A stretch of 50,162 nucleotides of DNA, taken from contig JAFEGO010000120.1 of NCBI GenBank assembly GCA_018239845.1, forward strand, positions 1-50,162. Direction: 5' to 3'. The stretch is from Verrucomicrobiota bacterium (GTDB taxonomy: Bacteria > Verrucomicrobiota > Verrucomicrobiia > Opitutales > Opitutaceae). A program made the translations under genes and the position numbers. Shown in pieces: positions 42,501-49,572 of this stretch. The notes under the pieces were generated by a model that was not told the origin of the DNA, did no database searches, and was given only the letters and a program-made list of their open reading frames with translations. The stretch's first letter is position 1. Each line of letters opens with the position of its first letter.

Positions 42501-43466
42501 TCAGGGTTGGAAATCAGTGGTGATGGCCGATGCGACGGTGACCTTGCCGGGCTTGAGGACGCCGAGCTCCTCCAGCTGTTTGATCTGCGTGGCGTAGCGC
42601 GCGGGGTCGAGGCGGCCGATCTGCGCGGGGCCGCTGCCGGCATCGCGGCCGGTAACAAGTTTGTTGTCGATGATCTGCTGGCGGGAGAAGGTCATGAAAT
42701 CATCGGTGTTGTTGGGATTGGCCTTTTTCAACGCGGCGTGAGCGGGCGCCGGGTCGCCCTCGATGTAGTCGCGCCAGCCCTTGGTGTAGGCGCGCATGAA
42801 AGCCTTGAGCTCGGCGGGGTGCTCGCGGGCGAACCTGCGGCTGGTGACGAGCACGGCGTAGGCGCGGAAACCGGCCTCCCACGTCGAGAGGAAGCGCGGC
42901 ATCTTTCCGCCGGCCTTCACGATGTGGTAGGGCTCGGCGATGGAGTAGCCCTGCTGGATGGCCTCCTTGTCGCCGAGGAAGGCGGCGACGGAAAAATTCT
43001 GCGGCACGATCGAGAGCGTGATGCCGTATTTCTTCTGGATAAACTTGAGGAAAGCCCACTCCGGGCGCGCGATGACGGTCTTGTGGTCGAGGTCGGCGAA
43101 GGTCTTCACCGAGCTGCCGGCGTTGACGAGGAGGCCGGAGGGATCGTCCTGAAACACCGCGCCAAACTGCACGACGGGCAGGCCCTCGGCCTGCTGGAGG
43201 AGCGTGTTGGTGCTGTCGGCCTGGCCGATGTCGGCCTTGCCCGTCGCCACCAGGGGCATGACGAACGCATTGGGCCCGCCGGGGACGATCGTGACGTCGA
43301 GGCCCTCGGCCGCGAAGTAGCCGCGCGCCTGCGCCTGGTAAAAACCGCCGTGCTCCGGCTCGGCGATCCAGTCGAGCTGGACGCGGATGGGCGTGAGCGG
43401 CTTGTCCGCGGCGTGGAGTGTGCCGAGGAGCGAGAGGGGCAGGGCGAGCAGGCGGAGGAGTTTCAT
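42501..43466 (-). CDS. ABC transporter substrate-binding protein, NMT1/THI5-like
   Basis: 321 residues with signal peptide (LLALPLSLLGTLHA). The periplasmic binding fold is of the SsuA/THI5 type: PIRVQLDWIAEPEHGGFYQAQARGYFAAEGLDVTIVPGGPN, VMPLVATGKADIGQADSTNTLLQQAEGLPVV, FADLDHKTVIARPEWAFLKFI. Proteins of this class bind thiamin pyrimidine precursors, riboflavin or sulfonates; D-W-x-x-E-P-E-H-G-G-F resembles pyrimidine-precursor binders. Exact ligand unknown. It forms a transporter with the two genes upstream on the same strand. Confidence 0.82.
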   Translation of the reverse strand: MKLLRLLALPLSLLGTLHAADKPLTPIRVQLDWIAEPEHGGFYQAQARGYFAAEGLDVTIVPGGPNAFVMPLVATGKADIGQADSTNTLLQQAEGLPVVQFGAVFQDDPSGLLVNAGSSVKTFADLDHKTVIARPEWAFLKFIQKKYGITLSIVPQNFSVAAFLGDKEAIQQGYSIAEPYHIVKAGGKMPRFLSTWEAGFRAYAVLVTSRRFAREHPAELKAFMRAYTKGWRDYIEGDPAPAHAALKKANPNNTDDFMTFSRQQIIDNKLVTGRDAGSGPAQIGRLDPARYATQIKQLEELGVLKPGKVTVASAITTDFQP

Positions 43467-43475
43467 GGGGAGAGG

Positions 43476-44267
43476 TTAGCGGTCGGAGCGTTCGTAAGAG
43501 TCATGCCACCGGTGGAGGGCGAGCCAGCTTAAGCTAACCACGATGGCGACAAACACAAAGCCCAGCACACAGGTGACGAGCGCGGTGGCAAACAGCGCGG
43601 GGTACTGGGCCTGGCTGGAATAGATGAGCGCCTGGAAGCCGAGGCCGCCGCCATCGCCCGCGGAGCTGCCCGCGGTGTAGTCGCCGACGAGCGCGGCGAT
43701 GGGCGCGAGCGTGGCCGAGATGCGGAGCCCGGTGAAGAAGTACGGCAGCGCGGCCGGCACCCGCAGGCGGAGGAGCTGCTGGAGGCGCGAGGTGCGCCAC
43801 AGGGCGAAGAGCTCGACGAGGTTGCGGTCGGTGGAGACGAGGCCCTGCGTGGTGTTCACCACGAGCGGGAAGAAGCAGATGAGAAACGTGATCACGCCCA
43901 CGCTCTTGAGGCCGGGGCCGACCCACAGGATGAGGATCGGCGCGAAGACGATCACCGGCGTCATCTGCAGGATCATCAGGTACGGGTACAAGCTCACCCG
44001 CACCAAGGGCGACAACGCCAGGGCGAGCGAGAGGAGGAAGCTGATGACGATGGCGGCCCCGAAGCCGAGCAGCGCGCCGAGGGTGGTATTGTACGCGGCG
44101 TGGAGGAGGACGTCGCGGTTTTCGCCCAGGGCGTCGAGCACGGCGCCCGGCGTGGGCAGGAGGAAACGCAGGTCTTCGGAGAGCCACGCGTGCAGGCCGT
44201 ACCACAGTGCGAGGAAGAGCGCGCCGCAGAGCGCCGGGAGGAGGAAGGTGGAGATTTTCCTAGGCAT
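43476..44267 (-). CDS. ABC transporter permease (SsuC/TauC/ThiX-type)
   Basis: 263 residues from ATG 44267, six or so hydrophobic helices. BPD_transp_1 motif LRLRVPAALPYFFTGLRISATLAPIAALVGDYTAGSSAGDGGGLGFQALIYSS (EAA-type coupling loop) is clear. The frame upstream of this ATG overlaps the ATPase gene and is a shadow. The start overlaps the ATPase stop by 8 bases. Confidence 0.88.
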   Translation of the reverse strand: MPRKISTFLLPALCGALFLALWYGLHAWLSEDLRFLLPTPGAVLDALGENRDVLLHAAYNTTLGALLGFGAAIVISFLLSLALALSPLVRVSLYPYLMILQMTPVIVFAPILILWVGPGLKSVGVITFLICFFPLVVNTTQGLVSTDRNLVELFALWRTSRLQQLLRLRVPAALPYFFTGLRISATLAPIAALVGDYTAGSSAGDGGGLGFQALIYSSQAQYPALFATALVTCVLGFVFVAIVVSLSWLALHRWHDSYERSDR

Positions 44268-45036
44268 GGCCGGAGGCGGGCGCGACGCCGCGCAGCACCT
44301 GCGAGGTGCGGGTGACGAGATCGAGGTAGGAGGGGGTGAGGCGCGTGGCGGCGGTGCGCGGCCCGGGCAGATCGACCGACACCACCGCATGGATCCGCCC
44401 GGGATGCGGTGCGAGGACGACGATGCGGTCGGAGAGAAACACGGCCTCCGCGACGGAGTGGGTGACGAAGAAAGCGGTCCAGCCCTGCTCGCGGCGGATC
44501 GCCAGCAGCTCCTCGTTGAGCCGCTCGCGGGTCATCTCGTCGAGCGCGCCAAACGGCTCGTCGAGCAGCATGATCTTGGGCGCGAGGGCGAGGGCGCGGG
44601 CGATGGAGACGCGCATCTTCTGCCCGCCGGACAACTGCCGCGGATAGGCCCCGCCGCGGTCGCCGAGCCCGACGAGCCCGAGCACCTGCCGGCGCGTGGC
44701 GGCGCGCTCGGCCGCGGGGACGCCGCGCAGCCGCAGGGGCAGCTCGACGTTGTGCGCGACGGTGAGCCAGGGCAGGAGGGTCGCTTCCTGAAAGACAAAG
44801 CCGAGCCCGGCCCCGGCGGCCTCGGGCGTGCGGCCCTCGATGCGGAGCGTGCCGGCGGTCGCGGGGCTCAGGCCGGCGATCAGCCGGAGCAACGTCGATT
44901 TGCCGCAGCCGCTCGGGCCGAGCAACGTGACAAACTCGCCGGGCGGCACGGCCAGATTGAGCCGGTCGATGACCACGGGACCGTCACCAAAGCGCTTGGT
45001 GACGTCGAGCAGCTCGACGATGGGGGACGTTGCCAT
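44260..45036 (-). CDS. ABC transporter ATPase (NitT/TauT-type)
   Basis: 258 residues, first gene of a three-gene importer operon. Walker A LLGPSGCGKSTLLRLIAGL, Q-loop FVFQEATLLPWLTVAHNVELPL, signature QLSGGQKMRVSIARAL, Walker B IMLLDEPFGALDEMTRERL, switch His FVTHSVAEAVFLSDRI. Typical of the SsuB/TauB/ThiZ group, matching the NMT1/THI5-like binding protein downstream. No thiamin (TPP) riboswitch was recognised in the leader. Confidence 0.9.
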   Translation of the reverse strand: MATSPIVELLDVTKRFGDGPVVIDRLNLAVPPGEFVTLLGPSGCGKSTLLRLIAGLSPATAGTLRIEGRTPEAAGAGLGFVFQEATLLPWLTVAHNVELPLRLRGVPAAERAATRRQVLGLVGLGDRGGAYPRQLSGGQKMRVSIARALALAPKIMLLDEPFGALDEMTRERLNEELLAIRREQGWTAFFVTHSVAEAVFLSDRIVVLAPHPGRIHAVVSVDLPGPRTAATRLTPSYLDLVTRTSQVLRGVAPASGHA

Positions 45037-45383
45037 TCGGTGGCGAAGCTTGCGGGCCGCCCCGGCGAGGGCAATCGCGGTCTTTGGTCCCGGGCAAACA
45101 TTTGGTCATGATGGCGAAGCGACTCGGCCCGCCCGCCGTCGCGTGAAAAACCTCCCTTATTTTTCGCGCAAATTTTACGCGCCAATCAATTGCATTGAGG
45201 GATCATAGAAATATCGTCCGGGTCAGTACGGCAACGCCTGCAAGCCCGCTCCGAAAACATGCCAACCCACGCGAACTACCCCGCGCCCGCGCTGACCATG
45301 AAACCGGACCGCCGGACGCCGGCCTGAATCGACGGAGACCAAATCCCACCCTGCCTGCTTTTAACGCCCAACCCTCCTGTGCC
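45037..45383. other. Intergenic region between ABC operon and response regulator
   Basis: About 350 bases between divergent genes. The part at 45140-45215 is AT-rich and likely carries promoters for both directions. An open frame extends upstream of the response regulator through this area, but its translation looks non-proteinaceous, so it is not treated as coding. No riboswitch, repeat or small gene was recognised. Confidence 0.5.
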
Positions 45384-46184
45384 ATGCGCGTACTCCACCT
45401 TGAAGATTCCCGGATCGACGCCGTGATCACCGCGCACCGCCTGGCGATGGAGCTGCCCGAGTGCCGGATCGACTGCGCGGCGACGCGCGAGCAGTTCGAG
45501 GCGGCGGTGGCGGAGGGGGCGTTCGACCTGATCGTATCGGATTACTCGATGCACGGGTACAGCGGGGTGGCGGCGCTGGAGCACGCGCGGCAGCGGTGCC
45601 CGGACAAGCCCTTCATCTTTTTCTCAGGCACGCTCGGCGAGAAGCGCGCGCTGGCGGCGCTGGAGCGGGGCGCGGCGGACTTCGTGAGCAAGGACGAGCC
45701 GGCGCAGCTGGTGCCGGCGATCCGGCGCGCGCTGGCGCGGCGCGAAGGCTGGCGCGAGCAGGCGTCGAACCCGCCGATACAGCTCCGCGCGGGCTCCGTC
45801 CGCGGGATGGGCGAGGGGATTCTGGTGATCGACGACGAGCAGTGGCTGCGCGAGCTGTTCACCGAGATCCTCACGGCCCGCGGCTACCGCGTGTACCCGG
45901 CGGGCTCGGGGGCGGAAGGGCTGGCGCTGTACGAACGCCACCGCCCGGAAATCGCGCTGGTGCTGACCGACATGACGATGGAAGGCATGGACGGCGTGGC
46001 CGTGATCCGCGCGCTGCGCGCGAGGGCAGGGGGCCTGCCCGTACTCGGCATGAGCGGCCTGGCCGGGACCGGCCTCTACGACGAAGCTGTGGCCGCCCTC
46101 GGCGTCCGCCTGCTGGCCAAGCCCCTCAAGTGCGGCACCCTCCTGACCGCCATCCGCGCCGCCCTCGGCCCCGTGCAAGCCTGA
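45384..46184 (+). CDS. Response regulator with two receiver domains and no output domain
   Basis: 266 residues from ATG 45384. Receiver 1 (about 1-120): LHLEDSRIDAVI, phospho-acceptor Asp53 in IVSDYSMHGYSG, and Lys103 in FVSKDEP. Receiver 2 (about 144-264): ILVIDDEQWLRELFTEIL, Asp196 in LTDMTMEGMDG, Lys246 in LAKPLKC. There is no DNA-binding, enzymatic or histidine-kinase domain. It probably acts as a phosphorelay intermediate or protein-interaction switch. No kinase gene is adjacent. Confidence 0.87.
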   Translation: MRVLHLEDSRIDAVITAHRLAMELPECRIDCAATREQFEAAVAEGAFDLIVSDYSMHGYSGVAALEHARQRCPDKPFIFFSGTLGEKRALAALERGAADFVSKDEPAQLVPAIRRALARREGWREQASNPPIQLRAGSVRGMGEGILVIDDEQWLRELFTEILTARGYRVYPAGSGAEGLALYERHRPEIALVLTDMTMEGMDGVAVIRALRARAGGLPVLGMSGLAGTGLYDEAVAALGVRLLAKPLKCGTLLTAIRAALGPVQA

Positions 46185-46207
46185 GCCGGGCCGCAGCCGC
46201 CGACCGT

Positions 46208-46327
46208 GTAGGGGCGCGCCTCGCGCGCCCTTTTCTGTAGTAGCGCCGGCATCCTGCCGGCAATTGAGCGACGGCCGGCAAGATGCCGGCGCTACTCAAA
46301 CCGGGCGCGCACGAGGCACGCCCCTAC
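46208..46327. repeat. Nested array of four GTAG-headed palindromes
   Basis: Order: GTAG + GGGCGCGC/GCGCGCCC (46208-46230), GTAG + GCCGGC/GCCGGC (46240-46261), inverse GCCGGC unit + CTAC (46274-46295), inverse GGGCGCGC-type unit + CTAC (46303-46327). The inner unit equals the one at the htpG 3' end. This is a BIME-like nested inverted structure. Confidence 0.7.
46212..46234 (+). terminator. Terminator of the response regulator gene
   Basis: 8-bp stem GGGCGCGC/GCGCGCCC (46212-46219 with 46223-46230), 3-nt loop, followed by TTTTCT. It is 27 bases past the stop codon and is also the first palindrome of the REP-like array. Confidence 0.65.
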
Positions 46328-46473
46328 AATTTCCAATTCCCGCCTTCATTCCGAACATTCCGTCCATTCTGTCTAAATCAGCCGGAGTGGCGGTTTGTGA
46401 ATAAGTTTCCGGCGATCCGGCCGTTTTGTGATTGCGCGGCCGGTACGGAGGGAGGCCTATACGGACCTACCCC

Positions 46474-47829
46474 ATGAAGGCTAAATTTATCGGTATCTTT
46501 ATTTTGATTACGGGCGTCGCGGGCTACGCGGCGCCGGCGGCAGGGACGGCGACGGCGGCCAAGGCGGACGGGCTGCGCGAGCGGTATGTCGAAGGTGTGC
46601 GGCTGATCGCCGACGCCCAGGCGGCGGTGGCGCGAACCAACGACGTGCTCCAACTGATCGAGGGCGGCGCCGACGGCCAGGTGGCGCAGATCGCCGACAT
46701 GGAGACGCAGCTGCAGCAGGTGAAGCGCACGACGGACCTTCTGAAGACCGAGGCCGCCAGACGCCTGACCGAAGGCGAGCAACTGGTGCAGGGCCGCAGC
46801 CGCCTGCAGGCGCGGTTTGCCGCGCTCGAGCGCGTACTGGCGGACGAACGGGCCTTGCTCACCGGCGCGACGGAAACCGCGGCGGCCTTGATCACCGCCG
46901 CCGACAAGTCGGGGAACCGATCCGACCGGGATCTGGCCGAGGCCCTGGCGGACACGCTGAAACTCCGTTCGGGTCAGGTGCACCGCTACGCCGATCAGGT
47001 GGCGCAAATCCAACTGCGCATGAAGTTGGAATCGACGCTGCTGGACGGCCTGCAATCCCGGGCGGCCGAGACCACGGCGGCAATCAGCACGGTGACGGCA
47101 GACCTGGACAAGCTGACCGCGCAAGTCGCGGTTCAGCGCAAGGCGGTGGATGGGCTGACGGGCGGGTTGATGGAAGACCGCAAGAGCCTCGCGGTGCGGC
47201 TGGACCGATTGGGCCAGACGATCGAATCCTTCCGGGTCGTGCAGTTGGACGTGTTGCAACGCTGGCTGGTCGATGGACCGCCCGCCGGCGACATACCGGC
47301 TTTGTCGGTCACTGATGTGATCGAGGGCAACGAATACGCGAAGCGGCCGGTGCGGCCGGCTCCCGGCGCCACGGTGCTCGGAAGCGCTGATGGCGGCCTG
47401 CAACAGCGACCGGATGGAGTCGTCGAAAGTGCCGAAACCATCCGGAGGCCTGAGCCCGATACGAATGAACTGGGTCAGGTCTCCCCGGAAGTCATCCGCC
47501 TGACCAAACGGGCGCGGTGGTACAACGACATGCTGAGCCGACTGACCCATTTTTCGGATGAGAGCCTGGGCGAGGCCCGGAATTGGGCCAACGAGGCGGA
47601 GGCGTGGCGAGCCAGCTTTGCCGCCGCCGGCCGCACCCTCGCGGATCAAAGCGGAGTGCTCACGACTGTCCGCATGCAGCAAGAGATGGCCACGACCAGC
47701 GTGGCCCTGATCTCAAAACAAGCCGCCACCGTCCGCGCCCAAGTGCAGGCCGAAATCGCCCAACTGGAACAGCAAACGAAACGCCTGGAAGCAATCACCG
47801 CCGAGCTGAAGACACAGGCAGGGAAGTGA
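46474..47829 (+). CDS. Secreted coiled-coil protein of unknown function
   Basis: 451 residues from ATG 46474. Signal peptide MKAKFIGIFILITGVAGYAAPA, then long heptad-rich helices (residues about 30-270: DGLRERYVEGVRLIADAQAAVARTNDVLQLIEG, QLQQVKRTTDLLKTEAARRLTEGEQLVQG, RMKLESTLLDGLQSRAAETTAAISTVTADLDKL). A Pro/Gly linker (about 290-350) is followed by another coiled coil to the end (QAEIAQLEQQTKRLEAITAELKTQ). No enzymatic motif. Probably periplasmic and structural. It marks the last high-GC gene before the composition changes. Confidence 0.7.
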   Translation: MKAKFIGIFILITGVAGYAAPAAGTATAAKADGLRERYVEGVRLIADAQAAVARTNDVLQLIEGGADGQVAQIADMETQLQQVKRTTDLLKTEAARRLTEGEQLVQGRSRLQARFAALERVLADERALLTGATETAAALITAADKSGNRSDRDLAEALADTLKLRSGQVHRYADQVAQIQLRMKLESTLLDGLQSRAAETTAAISTVTADLDKLTAQVAVQRKAVDGLTGGLMEDRKSLAVRLDRLGQTIESFRVVQLDVLQRWLVDGPPAGDIPALSVTDVIEGNEYAKRPVRPAPGATVLGSADGGLQQRPDGVVESAETIRRPEPDTNELGQVSPEVIRLTKRARWYNDMLSRLTHFSDESLGEARNWANEAEAWRASFAAAGRTLADQSGVLTTVRMQQEMATTSVALISKQAATVRAQVQAEIAQLEQQTKRLEAITAELKTQAGK

Positions 47830-47878
47830 CTGAAATACTTAAATCTGACTCTTTCAGCTTTATCGTCTCTTAAAGAGC

Positions 47879-48544
47879 TTAAGGCAAAGCCGCGCCTGCC
47901 TTGTTTGCGAAATCTTCGTACGCCGCAAGAAATCGATGAAAGTTTCTATCGGTTAGAGCGCTACCCGTTGGGTAGTCACAGAGGTAGCGACCAACGCTCA
48001 TGCCTTGCCTGATATTTGGAGGGATGCCGGCACCCTCTAAGAGCTTTACGAATTTTTGCTGAGCCGCGCCTCCATCATGGGCAATGCGATTACGAACAGT
48101 ATGAGCAGATACTAACGCGTTATAAGTCACGTTGCCTAGCTTTGCCACGATGGCCCCGAAAAAAGACTTTGGTCCAAATAGATTGTGCCCGCGCTCTTTG
48201 AGCCTTACGGGGCTACCCCATCCCAATTTGTTGTTAAGTCCGTTGTCCAAGTCCCCCATTACAAACTCACTTCGATTTGCTGTAACTTGTAACTTCGAAC
48301 GCACTTCGGCTTGAAACATACTCTTAGCGAAATTCTCAAATTTCGCAGCTATTTCGAAGAAAATAAACTGCGCAGCGTCGCGCGTGTCTGGATTTCCTAG
48401 ACGTGTAGCAGTGGCAGCAGAGGTTCCGGTAAACCCAGCCTGCACAATTTTCTTATACAGTGCACGGGCGCGATTGATGTTTTCTACGAATTCTTCAGAC
48501 TGGGCCAGGACAGCGGCCTTAGTAATGCGCGGAGGGGGTGCCAT
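47879..48544 (-). CDS. HEPN-motif protein (putative RNase of a defence island)
   Basis: 221 residues. Predicted all-alpha with a C-terminal Rx4H motif RNRIAH (Arg151, His156), followed by DGG, the arrangement seen in HEPN RNase domains such as RiboL-PSP-type proteins. An earlier helix FIFFEIAAKFENFAKSMFQAEVRSKL fits the HEPN four-helix core. HEPN proteins commonly act in toxin-antitoxin and phage-defence systems (family knowledge). Clearly lower GC and different codon use than genes up to 47.8 kb. It is downstream of the TIR-like gene on the same strand (120-base gap). Exact family assignment is uncertain. Confidence 0.65.
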   Translation of the reverse strand: MAPPPRITKAAVLAQSEEFVENINRARALYKKIVQAGFTGTSAATATRLGNPDTRDAAQFIFFEIAAKFENFAKSMFQAEVRSKLQVTANRSEFVMGDLDNGLNNKLGWGSPVRLKERGHNLFGPKSFFGAIVAKLGNVTYNALVSAHTVRNRIAHDGGAAQQKFVKLLEGAGIPPNIRQGMSVGRYLCDYPTGSALTDRNFHRFLAAYEDFANKAGAALP

Positions 48545-48664
48545 AGCTGGAGGATATTGAATCTTACTCTACCGTCTTAAATGTTCGATGAAATCTACTC
48601 TAGGAATTACGCTTCGATCCGGTTTAAATGGACCAACTAAAAATTAAGAAACACCCTTTAAAAG

Positions 48665-49471
48665 TCATTGTAGGGCCTTGTTAAGGTCGATTGTAAATCC
48701 TGCTGATTTGAGCTCCTGAGCCAGCCTCATTTTCCAACCTTGGCCGTGATCCAAGCGTTCATAAATGAGTCCCATTATGTCAGACGGCATTTCGAGTTCG
48801 CCTTTGATTAATACGAGCGTTTTGCTTCGGCCGAGGCGAGCAGCAAAGTATCCCAATTCTAGTACGACATTTTGTCTAGGGCGTGGCTTTCTGTCCTGCT
48901 CATGTCCTGCTTGATATCCGTAGTCATCGGGAGTCATGAGTACGACCGCAAAGCCGGCACGTGACGCGAAGTCCTCAAATTTTTCGATAACGGTCAGTCC
49001 TCGGTTAATTTGTTCTTGAAGGATTACAGGTGCAACGCCCAACTGCTCTAAAAAGCGTGCTACGGCATGCTTTGATCCCTCGTCTTGGCCATGGACTAAA
49101 AACACGGAATTACTTTTGGGCATTTTAGGCGTAAGGGTCTCCGCCTCAAATCGTTTTGCCGTGAACGCTCCTTCGGTTCCAATATCTGACTTCCAGCGTC
49201 CAGCGATACTGCCATCTGTTTGGAATTGGCAGATTGCATGAACTATACCGAGATTCAATCCCCCTGTTCGCCTGCCCGGTATCAGTTTAAACGAAAGGCC
49301 CTCTTTGATAATACCATTAATGGTATACTCGTACTGGCCGAGTGCGGGTTCGTGCATTTTCGCGGTGCCGGTGACATGAATTCCGTCCTGTTTAAGATCT
49401 AAGGTTAGTCCGCCTTGGTTGGTGCCGAAAATATTTCCTGTCCAAAACCCTGCCACATCTGGAGTGCTCAT
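48665..49471 (-). CDS. Protein with N-terminal beta domain and C-terminal TIR-like (CAP12/PycTIR-type) domain
   Basis: 268 residues. Residues 122-268 match the TIR-like nucleotide-binding family used by Cap12/Pycsar effectors: SVFLVHGQDEGSKHAVARFLEQLGVAPVIL, VIEKFEDFASRAGFAVVLMTPDDYG, RQNVVLELGYFAARLGRS (Glu205 is the likely NADase Glu), YERLDHGQGWKMRLAQELKSAGFTIDLN. Residues 6-110 form a separate beta-rich module (GFWTGNIFGTNQGGLTLDLKQDG ... GSIAGRWKSDIGTEGAFTAKRF) reminiscent of calycin/avidin-like barrels, a plausible ligand sensor. By analogy it would deplete NAD on infection. No cyclase gene is in view. Low GC, signs of transfer. Confidence 0.72.
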   Translation of the reverse strand: MSTPDVAGFWTGNIFGTNQGGLTLDLKQDGIHVTGTAKMHEPALGQYEYTINGIIKEGLSFKLIPGRRTGGLNLGIVHAICQFQTDGSIAGRWKSDIGTEGAFTAKRFEAETLTPKMPKSNSVFLVHGQDEGSKHAVARFLEQLGVAPVILQEQINRGLTVIEKFEDFASRAGFAVVLMTPDDYGYQAGHEQDRKPRPRQNVVLELGYFAARLGRSKTLVLIKGELEMPSDIMGLIYERLDHGQGWKMRLAQELKSAGFTIDLNKALQ

Positions 49472-49572
49472 GAATGGGGGACAATTGGGTTTCCATGGTG
49501 CTGTGCAATCATCATTTAAAAGATTGGTCGGTAGTACTTATTTCGTGCATCTCTAAAAATATTGAGTGACAT

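Noticed and set aside
45195..45383. 63-residue extension of the response regulator
   Set aside because: Translation is Pro/Arg-rich without receiver similarity. The receiver domain begins exactly at ATG 45384.
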